Of a DNA stretch of 64,000 bases, positions 1-10,660 are shown piece after piece. The stretch lies in the NCBI GenBank assembly GCA_033239125.1, contig BSWB01000008.1, forward strand, positions 17,762,001 to 17,826,000. Reading direction: 5' to 3'. The notes beneath the pieces were generated by a model. That model saw nothing but the letters and a program-made list of their open reading frames with translations, was not told the DNA's origin and searched no databases. The position numbers and the translations under genes are program-made. Source of the DNA: Fagopyrum homotropicum. Lineage: Eukaryota > Streptophyta > Magnoliopsida > Caryophyllales > Polygonaceae. Numbering within the stretch: position 1 is the stretch's first letter; the number at the start of each line of letters is the position of its first letter.

Positions 1-1
1 T

Positions 2-82
2 CCAGCTGATTTTGGAACCAAGATTGTCCCTGCTGACAAGTTCTCATATTGCAGAGATTCTTTGCATATTGAGGATGGCTGA
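2..82 (+). pseudogene. Ty1/copia polyprotein C-terminus (RNase H tail), partial
   Basis: A 26-codon open stretch enters from outside the window and stops at TGA 80-82. It reads PADFGTKIVPADKFSY followed by CRDSLHIEDG. This resembles the end of copia polyproteins, where an 'LADxxTK' motif follows RNase H and the protein ends shortly after. A purine tract and an LTR-like start (TGTTAGG) follow, as expected for the 3' end of a copia element. The body of the element is outside the window, so the family call rests on this short tail and the context. Confidence 0.55.
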
Positions 83-162
83 AAAGGACATCAACACTGG
101 ATCTATGAAGGACAGGAGTACCCCGAATCCACTACTGGTAGTATGCAGCTGTAGAACCTGGT

Positions 163-175
163 TTAGGAGGGCATT
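163..175 (+). other. Polypurine tract of the copia element
   Basis: The purine-rich run TTAGGAGGGCATT lies immediately before TGTTAGGAATTAG. This is the usual place for the plus-strand primer next to a 3' LTR. Confidence 0.45.
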
Positions 176-962
176 TGTTAGGAATTAGTTAAACCCGGTT
201 CGTGTTAGCTTCAGGTTAGTGGGTCTGAGTTTAAGTGTGAGGCCGATTGGGTTTGATGATGGGTTGAACAGGGTGCTTGTGTTCTATTGAGGATGGGCTG
301 AATACAGGGCCGGTTGGGCCTGGTTGATCGAGGCCCAATGGTAAGTGCCCCAGTCCATCTCACCAGGTTATGAAGCGGCTTGAAGCGTGGCATGGTTAAA
401 CGCTGCGTTGCTGAAGTATCACCTTGTGGCACTGAGTACTTAAGCTCTCTTCTCTGTCGTCAACCCTAAGGTGGCCGAAACACTTCTACTGAGAAACCCT
501 AGATCTGAAAGTGAGGAAAGAGAGAAACACCTGTGAGAGAGAGATCCGAGCCGAGTGCTTCGTCCGAGTATTGTCTTGAGACGTTCTCTGTTGTCTAGAT
601 CTTGCTTTCCCTTAAAGCACAGCTCGATACCTATGGTGGTTTACAGACCTCTCACCTATCTTTGTTCTTGTTATCCTTTTCTTGATCTCGTATGGTTTTT
701 GTGGTTTTTGTGTGCTCATCCTGTAACCGTTCTTCACTGTAACTCTACCTAGTGGATTGGGCTGGCTCTCTCCTCCTGAGATCCCGCAGAGTAGAGCTTA
801 ACTCGAACTGCGTCACCAAACTCTTTTGTGTTCTTCTGGTTTTGAAAGACTGGTTCGCTCTAGATCCAGTCGTTTTTTATTTGAAAAAGAGATAGTGTTT
901 TATCAGAGTTAATTTTAATTTTTAAATTAAATTCAACTACGCTTCTAGGAATCGTAGTTCCA
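176..962 (+). mobile_element. Probable 3' LTR of the copia element
   Basis: It starts with TGTTAGGAATTAG directly after the purine tract. It contains a TATA-like GTACTTAAGCTCT near 437 followed by a leader-like GA-rich stretch. The downstream part (about 745-830) contains 'gagatcccgcagagtagagc', a phrase style I associate with U5 regions of plant copia LTRs. I did not find a clear CA end. The given end is the 'ttcca' after a short inverted repeat (aactacg...cgtagtt), before a T run, and it is approximate. Confidence 0.4.
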
Positions 963-1988
963 GTTTTTTTTTTTTTTTAAAAATAACTACTCTTCTGGCT
1001 AGATTTACTTTCCCCATTAGGAATACAGGAGCGTAGTGTCTTCCTCGACATTCAGACTACGAGTCTTTCGTTCACCGGTGCGAGTACACACATGGGCTCC
1101 GATTCGAGGCTTTCTCCGCCGGTCCTTTGCACAGGTAACTCTCTTCCTCCCTCCTTCGGTTCAGCCTTCCTGCGGTTCCGGTTCAGTGGAGTTGGGGTTC
1201 TTTCTCCGCTATTGACATTCCAATGGTGCAAAAGTTGGGTTGGGGTTCTGTTCAGAACTGGAATCAACATAGGAGGGTTGGGGTTAGGGTTCCGGCGGTT
1301 CAAATTCAGTTTCAAACACAACGAAGAGGGTTGGGATTAGGGTTCTGGCGGTTCCAGTTCATTTGAAAACAGAAATTGAACCTCTGCGGCTCCAGTGCAC
1401 AATTGGATCGTATTCAACCCTGATTGAAATCCCTAATTTTAAATTTTGTTTTGTTTTTAATGTTGCAGATTCGACCCAATTTACCTTCCGATTATGTTCC
1501 GGAATAGTTCAAATTTTTTCATGGTTGAAGATGGAAAACGCTGAAAGGTACCCATTTTATGGGTGTATTCTAAGTCAATTGTGTTGATTGTTTTCAATTA
1601 TCGACTGAAATTGTGCATTTTCCGGACATTTTGTGTTTTGATTGTTGCTTGCATAATCCCGGGATTTTGTCTTCCTATGTTTGTGATTGATGATTAGATA
1701 TTGTTACTCCCGATAGTTGCTCATTTTGTGCACTTATGTATGTTACACATCAAGTGCTCGATGAAATGCCCAAAAGAAACATGTATTTGAAAATGTCTTT
1801 ATTTGTGTTTGATAATTAAATATGTTCGTTTTGTAGATAAATTTATGCACTTGTGTTCATTCTCTTGATGTTGATGTTGTATGTTTATTTTGAAATAAAC
1901 CCGTTTGTACTTAAATGTTGATATCATATGCTTATTTGTTGAATATATGTATTTTAGATTGATAGAAATATTTTGAGTAGACCTGTTA
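963..1988 (+). other. Leader/intron-like region upstream of the PMD gene
   Basis: No convincing coding region. Four loosely repeated pieces of the form GGGTTGGGGTT, some followed by AGGGTTCNGGCGG, lie between 1190 and 1350. A pyrimidine-rich stretch ending TGTTGCAG at about 1470 looks like a 3' splice site, followed by an ATG at 1531. This may be the 5' untranslated part and first intron of the PMD gene downstream, or the subterminal part of its transposon. Neither is proven. Confidence 0.35.
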
Positions 1989-2375
1989 GTGCGTCAGGGC
2001 GTGATAGAGTATTTCATATTTGCTGCTATTGAGCCTAGTGTTGATGAGTCTCAGGTTCTTATTACCGAGATGGTTGATGAGCCACGAGAGCATGAGGAGG
2101 AGGTCCTCACATATTCAGTGGTCCGAGAGGATGAGGTTTTGGTGGAGGACTATAGGGTTGAGGAGGAGGTCCTCACAAATTCAGTGGTCCGAGAGGGGGA
2201 GGTTCTGGTGGAGTGTCATATAGTTGAGGAGGTCCTAGAGAATAAAGATATTTTGGAGGAGGAGGTTGAGGTCCTAGGTTATAGGAACATATTAGTCGAG
2301 GAGATACGGGATGAGGAAGAGGAGGAGGAGGAGGCGGTTGAGGTCCGAGAGGATGAGATTTTGATGACATCATAA
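1989..2375 (+). pseudogene. Acidic, repeat-bearing N-terminal region of the PMD protein
   Basis: About 128 codons, extremely rich in Glu, Val and Asp. Three consecutive blocks of about 22 residues begin EEEVLTYSVVRE, EEEVLTNSVVRE and EEVLENKDILEE, then an acidic run of about 10 Glu/Asp. The frame stops at 2373-2375 just before the PMD begins. The first codon is uncertain: ATG 1989 is not obviously a start and may lie inside an exon. Function unknown. It is assigned to the PMD gene by position, strand and the short distance to the domain. Confidence 0.45.
2095..2300 (+). repeat. 66-bp coding tandem repeat, about three copies
   Basis: Units share 'gaggaggtcctcaca' and 'cagtggtccgagag'. Units one and two are nearly identical; unit three is diverged. 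The 66-bp period keeps the reading frame, so it was probably amplified while the region was coding. Confidence 0.7.
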
Positions 2376-2385
2376 AGCATTATGA

Positions 2386-4099
2386 CACACACGTGGTCAG
2401 CGAGATATATATGGGAGCGTATTGAGAGGGGAGTTATGCGTGTTCATTGACATCTCCCGATAGTTGCTCAATGGACCGAGGTTGTTAGACTACAACCGGA
2501 TGAGTCAAGGACTTGGTTATTGTTTGCTTGTAGTAGTGGACTTGTCGGCTTGCACGAGGTCGGCTATAGGAGTGCCGACGGTAGCTTGATATTTGCATTT
2601 GTGGAGTGTTGGTATCCGGAGACCAAAGACTTTCACTTTCCTTGGGGTGAGATCATGATCACGCTTCACGATGTCGTGAAGATTTTAGGATTGCAGATAG
2701 ATGGAGATATGCTCATTGGTACCTCGAGTCGTGACACTTTGTTAGCTATGTTAGAGGGTATGTTTGATATGGCCGGCGATGATATTAGGAAATAAATCAA
2801 GGATGGAAGAATCAAGCTTAGCTTGTTAGATGAGAGGATTACACAAATGAGACGTGATGGTCTATTTCCAAAGCATGTGGCTAGTGGAAATCTGCTTATA
2901 TTGATATCTTCGAGATATAGTTGGACAAGTCTACAAAGCGGCTAAAACATCATTTGTTAGATTTCGTGCGGGATCACGAGAGGACCAGGGCGTTATTTTG
3001 GGTTCGGCTATCTTAGTTGATCTTTATAGGAAATTAGGTAAGGCCTTTCGTGCTGGTTGTGCACAGCTAGATGGATGCATTGTCCTACTCCAGATGTATT
3101 TAGTATTTTTACTTTGTTTTTTATATTTTAAAGTAGAATATCTTTTTTTTATTTCATTACATATTTTTTTTACTTATGAATGTAGTGTTGGATATGGACC
3201 TATTTTCCGGTTTTACAAGGTGTTGCGCACCCGGATCCCAATAGACATGAATCGGGTCAGTTTGCATTATGGACTGGTCCGAGGCCTCATGGATTGTAGT
3301 CTGATGAGAGTGCTCGATGGTATAGGGTTCAATCGGATCGATGTAGAGCGGAGATTGTAAGATTTGGACACTATTTGTAAGGTTTTTGTCTTGTAGTTCT
3401 TTATGACACACTAACACTTGATTTTTTTTCTTTAGGTAAGATTCACCCCATTTGGATTGATCGATTTTATTGTGGGGCCTCTACGTCTTTCCAGTTATAG
3501 AGGGTTTATTGGACACTTTGGGCGATACGGGTAATACATGTTAGATAGAGTCCTTAGGCAGTTTGAGCGTGTGTAGTGTGTTCCCATCCTAGAGTTGATT
3601 AAGCTTGCGAGTTGCAAGCGACCAAGGAAGGGTGGTTACGAACTGACGTTAACACAAGGCCATCACTAGGCGAGTCGATATGAGCATCTCTATGACTTTT
3701 TCAGCACGGGGAGGTGGTTTTAGCTTGGGATGTGGAAGACCACTATTATAATTGGTTTGAACCGCATACCCATATGTATGTCTCGAGGGATGCCGTCAGA
3801 CATGATCATCCCATTCCATATCATCCTGCTTTTGTTGCAGATTTGGTCTGGGTATGAGTTTATAATTTCAAAAATTAGTACAATTAAATAGTTTAACTAA
3901 CACGCAAATAATTTGTTGTACAAGGACTCCAAATCTTGACATGTATGTTATGCGAGCTTAGAAGGGGTCATTTTCCGATTCTCTTAGATGTTGACCAACT
4001 TGTTCATATGATTGAGATCGCTACTAGAGACACCGCGTCAGTAGTACCACCTCCATTCCTGGCTTCACAGCGTGATCGGGTTGGCCCAAGCGGTCACTA
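2386..4099 (+). pseudogene. Plant mobile domain (PMD, MAIN-like) protein, degenerate
   Basis: The best block is 2490-2795, with FVECWYPETKDFHFPWGE and MITLHDVVKILGLQIDG. This is the hallmark of the plant mobile domain (compare 'RWRPETHTFHLPxGEmTiTLxDV'). Later parts lie in shifting frames: GSAILVDLYRKLGKAFRAG near 3000, YMLDRVLRQFERV near 3540, and NWFEPHTHMYVSRDAVRH near 3750. Introns fit at about 3094-3183 (donor now AT), before 3436, and 3855-3923, ending at TAG 4097-4099. Stops and frameshifts (for example at 2793-2795) make it a pseudogene. Known members act in silencing or meristem maintenance in plants and also occur as transposon passengers; a passenger role fits here. Confidence 0.75.
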
Positions 4100-4529
4100 G
4101 TTATGTAGTTGGCCTTTGGACCTATTTATTTTGTTGGACTTTGGACTTCTTAATTTGGGACTAGTGATTTTGTTGTTTGCTATCTATTTTTTGACTTAAT
4201 TATATTGTTATGGGTCTCTCCCGAGCTCGTCAATGTTCAAATAGGTTAAAGGAGGTCTGGCACCCTCAGCGCTTCGCATGCGCTTCATTGATATTCAAAA
4301 GGGGATGAGTAGTCAACAAACAGAGGATAGTCCAACCCCATACATCGATATTGCAAGGAAAATAAGCTAAAACATCCCCGAGAGGGTCACTCAAATACAT
4401 GCAAATCAATGTTCAAATAAAAAGAGAAAATAAACTAAATCAATACATCACATAACATCTCTACGCTTAAGATGACGATAAAGCTCAAATTTTTTTGCAA
4501 CGGAACATCGAAGCCTTCCACACTTGAAT
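4100..4529. other. Spacer between the convergent PMD and OTU genes
   Basis: No coding region recognised. Probably the two 3' untranslated regions, since the genes on either side point toward each other. Confidence 0.4.
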
Positions 4530-5037
4530 CACGACCTTTCCAAGCTAGAGGGGGGGTAGAGGCGCTTGTTGATGTATCCAAACCTGTAAATTATATATAT
4601 TTGTTAGACTACACAATAGAAGAATTTATGAAACATGTAAATATAAAAGCTCACCGGAACAAAGTGATTGCCGTTTAGTAGGGCAATTGCATAGACCTTA
4701 GATGGGGGCTCTTGACCAACCAAGACCGTGATCATCGGGAGAAATGTGCATGAATGATGCCGACTAAAGAAAGCAAGTGCTACTTGTTAAATGTGGTGAA
4801 TGCCAATGCAACTAGGGGAATCTTCATCCAATATACATTACTACAAGGGTTTGGATTTGAGTAATTAACCTGGTCAATCAGGCTCGGCAACTTCTATTTC
4901 TCGTAGCCGCGACTGTATAGTTCAAAGTGTTCGGTCAACTCCCAAGCAAGCTCCACCCGGACCCTCATATATTCATGCTCATCGTGCCGCAACAACTTGA
5001 CAAACGATCGATATCAACAACGTCCGTCACCTGGAAC
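4530..5037 (-). pseudogene. OTU-like cysteine protease domain, C-terminal part (split by E1)
   Basis: On the minus strand, from the E1 junction, the frame reads the OTU catalytic motif D-G-R-C (Asp 5026-5028, Cys 5017-5019), a stop where Gly normally stands (5014-5016), then YRSFVKLLRHDEHEYMRV and RVELAWELTEHFELYSRG. This fits the OTU pattern 'DGNCGFRAI...W..VR..L..EL'. Further on LNGNHFVP supplies the expected catalytic His (4664-4666). A small intron with GT..AG ends fits at 4584-4654. The part upstream of the catalytic motif is at 14334-14430, beyond E1. OTU proteins remove ubiquitin-like modifiers; in a MULE the role is unknown. Stops show it is dead. Confidence 0.65.
5033..5037. repeat. 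Target site duplication of E1 (ggaac), left copy
   Basis: The five bases ggaac precede the LTR start here and follow the other LTR end at 14329-14333. Five bp is the Ty3/gypsy norm. Removing E1 and one copy rejoins the OTU motif in frame. Confidence 0.9.
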
Positions 5038-6196
5038 TGTAACACCCCAATTCCTAGAGGACTCGGAATGCCACGAGATGGGACCTCACAATGGGTCCCG
5101 ACCCTTAGCCTGGCAACAACTTCATCGGACACAAATAAAAAGGCAAAACACATACTTTTATAGCATGAGCGGAAGAAAAAGGTACAAATCTGAAAACAAT
5201 CCAGCCAAGTCTCAAAAATCAAAGTAACAACATAAGTCTCAACAGTCCTGCAATAAAAAGATAACAGTCCCGTCCTATAATGCACGGAACCCCGGCTGCC
5301 CAATACCGCCGGATCACTCGATCGCCTCTCTAACCTGCAAGGCATCTACAAGCGGTATAAAACCGTTAGCTAACCATTTATGCATAAGTATAATGGTAAA
5401 AGCACAAACACACAACATACACAATCAGCATGCAACACTCATTCCTTTTGTTATCTTTAATTAGGTGATATGTCATTACTAATGTTAATTATTTTGTGAC
5501 ACGAGGGATTCCCAAACCTCGCCCCTGATCCCGTTTACCAACGAGGAATGGTGCAAATGCATATGACCGTCTACCTGTCTAGGCTTGTACTGGGAACCTC
5601 CTAGCTCTCGCAAGAACTAGGCAGTGATGTCACGACCCGTTATTGTACACTTGGGTCAATTACGTAATATAATAAGGTCGGCCTAATCCGGTTTTGATGT
5701 TTATCATAACTAACAAACACTACTCATACACATCACACTCATACAAGAAGCCAGCTAAGTAAGTCCGTAGACTTACCAGTCTCCGAAGCGCACAAGATCA
5801 CCTCACTCGTAAGTTCCCTCAGGAAAACGTACAACGCCTGTTCAAGACAAGGCACACAATCGAACCACACTCTAGTCCACTAGAAGTCTTTAGACTTCAA
5901 GGCTCAAACTCCTCAACCACCTAGTCCAAGAAGACTACACTCTCAGTCCATGACATATCCAACTCTCAACATAATGATATACACAAGGTTGCTTCCACAA
6001 GCTCAAAAACGAACCCTCAACAACATACCACCACAATACTCACGTAACTTACACTAGACCTCTAAGGTACAACCACTCTAAAGCATTCCAGTTCAACTAC
6101 CCTAAGACAGCCTAACATGCTTCTAAGGTATAACGAATCTAAAGAATGAAAGAAGGAAAGGAAAGAACGAGATTCGGGACTTACTGGAGCCAAAAT

Positions 6197-6320
6197 TGTC
6201 CCCGCGCCTGCCTGAGCCGCCCCTGCGCCTATCTAGGTCCGCCCCTGTGCCGATCTAGATCCGCCCCTGCGCCTGAAAGAAGCCACCCCTGTGCCTTTGT
6301 GAATCCGCCCCTGCGTCTGT
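6197..6320. repeat. C-rich minisatellite in E1 LTR
   Basis: About five imperfect units of 25-28 bp around CCGCCCCTGCGCCT. The same array is present in the other LTR at about 13521-13645, so it predates the insertion. Confidence 0.7.
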
Positions 6321-6524
6321 CTGTGCAGAAAGTCCGTCTGCTGAGTTCTTCGATTGTGCAGCTGGTCCTTCAGGTCTCCTTTGGTGCTATGAACGTCTTC
6401 CACTTCTCACACTTGGTCTTAGCCTCCCTCTAGAGTCTAGTTTCATCATCAAACCAACAAATCAATGACAAATCGTTGAGCACGGATTCATGAATATCTT
6501 CCATTCAAGCCATGGAAGGGGAAG

Positions 6525-6588
6525 GAAGAAGAAGAAGAAGAAGAAGAAGAAGAAGAAGAAGAAGAAGAAGAAGAAGAAGAAGAAGAAA
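6525..6588. repeat. (GAA)n microsatellite in E1 3' LTR
   Basis: About 21 GAA units here against about 10 units at 13851-13881 in the other LTR. The two LTRs were identical at insertion, so the tract changed length afterwards. Confidence 0.85.
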
Positions 6589-7031
6589 GGAAGGAGCCTT
6601 ACCCTCGTCCCGACACTACAGTCCCGGCCTCAAGAATGGTGGATCAAAGCTGGAGCACTCCAAGAGAAGAATGGAGGAGAAGGATGTAAGAGGAAGAAGC
6701 AAGAGGATGAAGTTGGTAGGAGGAAAGAAAGTAACGTGAGTGGAAAATGAGAGGAGGAGGAGGGGTGGCTGCATAAAAGAGGAAGGATACCAAAGGTCTT
6801 CAGCCAACAACTCCCCATGGCATTAAAGAGAGGAGTTAAAAGGATCGGAAGGTGAACAGTTGCCCAAAATGCTGCTACCCCATCCACGCGTGTCACCGCC
6901 CCTGCGGGAACCCTAGCCACACCTACAGCCTACTCGACTGCGTCGCCAAGGCCGCAAGGGCGTGAGCCCTTGCGCCCGGCTTCTACCCTCCTCTAACCCT
7001 ATCCAAATGTAACGAAAATCCGGTCGTTACA

Positions 7032-7069
7032 TCAGATTCCCCTCAAAAATAAGTTTCGTCCCGAAACTT
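7032..7069 (-). other. E1 polypurine tract and adjacent 19-bp palindrome
   Basis: Read on the minus strand, TGAGGGGAATCTGA abuts the 3' LTR and is the likely plus-strand primer. Just upstream lies the inverted repeat AAGTTTCG-gga-CGAAACTT (7051-7069), which recurs at the same place in E2 and in the relic S2. Confidence 0.75.
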
Positions 7070-7206
7070 AGGGGGTATTAACCGCGGTCATAAGACCACC
7101 TAAGTGTCAAACACAAGCACATTAGATATTTCACACATACAACACTGCAAGCAACCAAAACAAGAAGGTAGACAACCTAACAGTCCTATAGACGTCACTA
7201 GACCCG

Positions 7207-9116
7207 TATAAAACTCAGGATAGTTCCGCCGGATACTATCATCCGTCTCCCAAGTGGCCTCGTCAACCCCTCGTCTCGACCACTGCACTCTCATCATGGG
7301 TATTACCTTCTATCGAAGGCGTCTCGTACCTCTCTCCAAAACTGCTATCGGGTGCTCTGGAAATGTATGATCCGGCTCAACCACTAGGTCGTCATGGCTC
7401 ACTATGTGTCTCGGGTCAAGCACATACTCTCTCAGCTGTGACACATGAAATACTGGATGAACTACCTCTAATCGGGGTGGCAATGCCAATCTGTACGCAA
7501 CCTCTCCTATCCGCTCAAGGATCTCAAAGGGCCCGACATATTGGGGACTCAACTTCTCCTTAATACTGAAACGTCGAACACCCCTCGTCGTTGACACTCT
7601 TAACCATACCTGGGCTCCAACCCCAAACTCTAGAGGCCTACGCCTCTTATCAGCAAAAGATCTTTGACGGCTCTGTGCGGCCAACATCCATTCTCGGATC
7701 AATGCTACCCGAGCCATATCATCCTGCACCTGCTCGGGTGCCATACCACTCATCCTCTCAGGCTTATCCCAACACAAGGGTGTACGGCACCTCCGTCCAT
7801 ATAGCGCCTCATAAGGAGTCATCCCAATAGTCGCATGCCAACTATTGTTATAAGAAAACTCCACCAAAGGGAGGTGGTCAGGCCATACCTGACCCCAATC
7901 AAGCACACATGCCCTCAACATGTCCTCAAGAGTCTGAATAGTCCCCTCAGACTGCCCGTCCGTCTGAGGATGGTATGCCGTGGTGAACTGTAAGCTCGTG
8001 CCTAAGGCGGCGTGTACCTGCTGCCAAAACCTCGAGGTAAAATGCACATCCCTATTTGAAATGATCGTCCTCGGCACTCCATGGAACCTCACTATCAGTC
8101 GGGTAAACTCCTCGGCTAAACGAGACACCGGCCACATTTCCTTAATAGGAATAAATTGTGCCGTCTGCGTCAACCGATCCACTACAACCCATATCGCATC
8201 AAAGCCTCTACTTAACCTCAAGCCGGTAACGAAGTCTATAGAAATGTCCTCCCACTTCCACTGTGGAATCGGAAGTGGTTGGAGCTCTCCTCCGGGCCTG
8301 TGGTGCTCGATCTTGACTTGCTGACAAGTCGCACACTGGGCTACATATCTATCCACGTCGGGCTTGAGCCCGCCCCACCAATAAGATTGTCGTATATCCT
8401 GATACATCTTACTCGCACCCGGGTGGACGGAGTAAGGTGTAGAATGGGCCTCCTGCAGTATACGCTGCCTCAACTCTCTGTCAAAGGGTACACATATGCG
8501 CTCCTGGCGCCTCAAAATCCCGTCTGCACCCACCATAAACTGTGGTGCCTCCCCTCTGGACATCCTATCCCTGATCCTCGCCAGTGCGGGACAACCTCCT
8601 GTTTCTGCCGGATCTCTTCCGTCAGATCCGGTGAAACCTCTAACGCTGACAAATGACCGTCAGTATCCGGAAACAGGATGTCTACCTCCAACCAAATCAA
8701 ATCTCTCTGCAACTGGTTCTGAACGATCAATCTAGCTATTGTAGCCTCGCGGGGTGTCCTCCTACTAAGGGCATCGGCGACCACATTCGCCTTCCCCGGA
8801 TGATAAAGGATCTCTAAGTCAAAATCCTTAATCAGCTCTAGCCATCTCTTCTGGCGGTTATTCAACTCCTGCTGAGTGAATATGTACTTCAGACTCTTGT
8901 GGTCTGTGAAGATCTGACAGGTGGCCTCGTAGAGGTAATGAAGCCAGATCTTTAATGCATGAATGACTGCAGCTAGCTCAAGGTCGTGAGTAGGGTAATT
9001 CTCCTCATACGTCTTCCGCTGTCGAGACGCGTAAGCAATTACCCTACCCCTCTACATCAGGACGCATCCAAGCCTAGTATGGATGCATCACTGTAAACGA
9101 CGAAGTCCCCAACGCC
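7207..9116 (-). pseudogene. E1 RNase H, integrase and chromodomain
   Basis: RNase H is broken (8866-9116: DFVVYSDAS, later LEILYHPGKANVVADALS at about 8770-8820). The integrase is open from 8563 to 7310: a zinc-binding part with WWGGLKPDVDRYVAQCATCQ, then the catalytic core with its first Asp in DISIDFVTGL. The second catalytic Asp is in SNRDVHFTS, where the usual SDRD is altered but the second D remains; the Glu is in QSEGTIQ. After a single in-frame TAG (7310-7312) the frame continues into a chromodomain, MMRVQWSRRGVDEATWE (7210-7297). Chromodomains of this group bind histone marks and steer integration. A frameshift near 8600 separates RNase H from integrase. Inactive. Confidence 0.88.
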
Positions 9117-10660
9117 CTATGGCTGTGCTAACACGGGAGCGGAAGACAATCTCTCCTTCAGCTCCTCAAAACTCCGCTGACATGACTCGGACCATGTAAA
9201 TCTGATGGACTTCCTTAACAAGGAAGTGAGTGGCCTGGAAATCACAGAAAAACCCTTCACGAACCTGCGGTAGTATCCGGCCAGACCTAGAAAATTGCGT
9301 ACCTCCTTGACTGTCTTAGGAAGCGGCCATGATGCAACTGACTCTATCTTCGCTGGGTCTACCTTGACACCCTCGGCGGAGACAATGTGGCGAAGGAAGG
9401 CAACCTCTGGCATCCAAAACTCACACTTACAGAGCTTAGCATAAAGCTCCTTATCCTGTAAAATCCGCAAAACCGTCCTCAGGTGTCCGGCGTGCTCCTC
9501 CCTACTCCGGGAGTATACCAAGATGTCGTCGATGAAAACTACCACAAACTGGTCTAAGAAGTCGATGAAGATGTCATTCATCAACTCCATGAAGACAGCA
9601 GGAGCATGGTGAGACCGAAAGGCATCACCACGAACTCATAATGACCGTATCTGGTCTGAAATGTTGTCTTCGGTACGTCATCCTCTCGTACCATCAGTTG
9701 ATGGTATCCTAACCTCAAGTCAATACGTGAAAACACCGTAGCTCCCTGTAACTGATACAGCAAATCATCAATACGCGGTAATGGGTACTTGTTCAAGATA
9801 GTGACTTTGTTCAACTCTCGATAGTCGATACAAAGCCTCATAGATCTGTCCTTCTTCCTTACGAAGAGGACTGGTGCACCCCAGGGAGATACACTGGGTC
9901 GGATGAATCCCCTCTCTGCCAAATCCTCGAGTTGCTTCTTAAGCTCAAGCATCTCAACTGGTGTCATGCGGTATGGATCCTTGGAGATCAGCCTCGTGTC
10001 GGGCTCCAACTCAATCCCATCATCTACGCTCCTCTGCGGTGGTAAGCCAGGCGGCTCGCCAAAGACGTCCTCGAACTCACAAGCTACCGGGGTCTTTGTT
10101 AAAGATGATCTCGTCTCCTCCTTTATGGCGTAGCACTAGAAGGCCTCGTACCCCTGACCTATGAGCTTTACGGCTCAGACCGCACTAATGACTGTCCTGA
10201 TCTTTCCGAGGTCCCACCCTCGAAAGACCTCCTCCTTCCCAGACTCCGTGGTGACCGTCACTGTCCTCTTACTGACGTCCAGAATAGCTCTATGGCGGTC
10301 CATCCCGAGTATGACTTCTTCATGCACTAAGCGCATGACGTGAAAGTCGGCTAACCAGTCACGACCTCCCAAGCGGATGGGACAACTGTGAATCTCTCGA
10401 GTACCGCGAACCTTACTCACATCGAGTAACCTTATAAGGAAAGGTTCCTCCTCTACTGTATCTAAGGTCAACCTATCGACGCAATCATCAGATATGAAAG
10501 AGTGTGTCGCACCCGTATCAAAAAGTACTCGGACTGGAAAGCCATGAATCATAATAGTACATGTAGCTGCGGGCGTTGCTGGCTCTACGGCGCTCCTTAA
10601 CTCAAAGACTCGAGCCTGAGGGCCTCTAGTCTCTGAGGTGCCTCCACCGTGCCCTTTGCT
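9117..10660 (-). pseudogene. E1 protease and reverse transcriptase
   Basis: Protease: the aspartic motif DTGATHSFI lies in the frame 10175-10552, continuous with gag's frame except for one TGA at 10661-10663. Reverse transcriptase: 9581-10009 carries FIRPSVSPWGAPVLFVRKKD and LCIDYRELNKVT. A frameshift near 9590 follows HYEFVVMPFGLT, then the frame 9117-9590 holds the catalytic FIDDILVYS. Further in-frame stops lie between protease and RT, around 10130-10175. Typical Ty3/gypsy order, not functional. Confidence 0.88.

Larger units (their letters stand above)
5038..7031 (-). repeat. E1 3' LTR
   Basis: Matches 12352-14328 over its whole length with scattered differences. On the plus strand it begins TGTAACACCCC and ends GTCGTTACA. 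It contains a C-rich minisatellite and a (GAA)n tract that differ in copy number between the two LTRs. A block near 5500-5700 (gtgacacgagg ... gtcacgaccc) is shared with the LTRs of E2 and E3 and marks a common core. Confidence 0.9.

Noticed and set aside
1190..1350. GGGTTAGGGTT-like words as telomeric repeats
   Set aside because: The words are irregular and mixed with GGGTTGGGG and GGCGGTTC; there is no run of the plant telomere unit TTTAGGG.
4965..5345. 126-codon minus-strand open frame across the E1 boundary
   Set aside because: It joins LTR sequence to the OTU region by chance; the LTR edge and target duplication at 5033-5038 show it is a chimera.
6490..6750. Poly-Lys/poly-Arg open frames
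   Set aside because: They are the (GAA)n microsatellite in the E1 LTR read in two frames.
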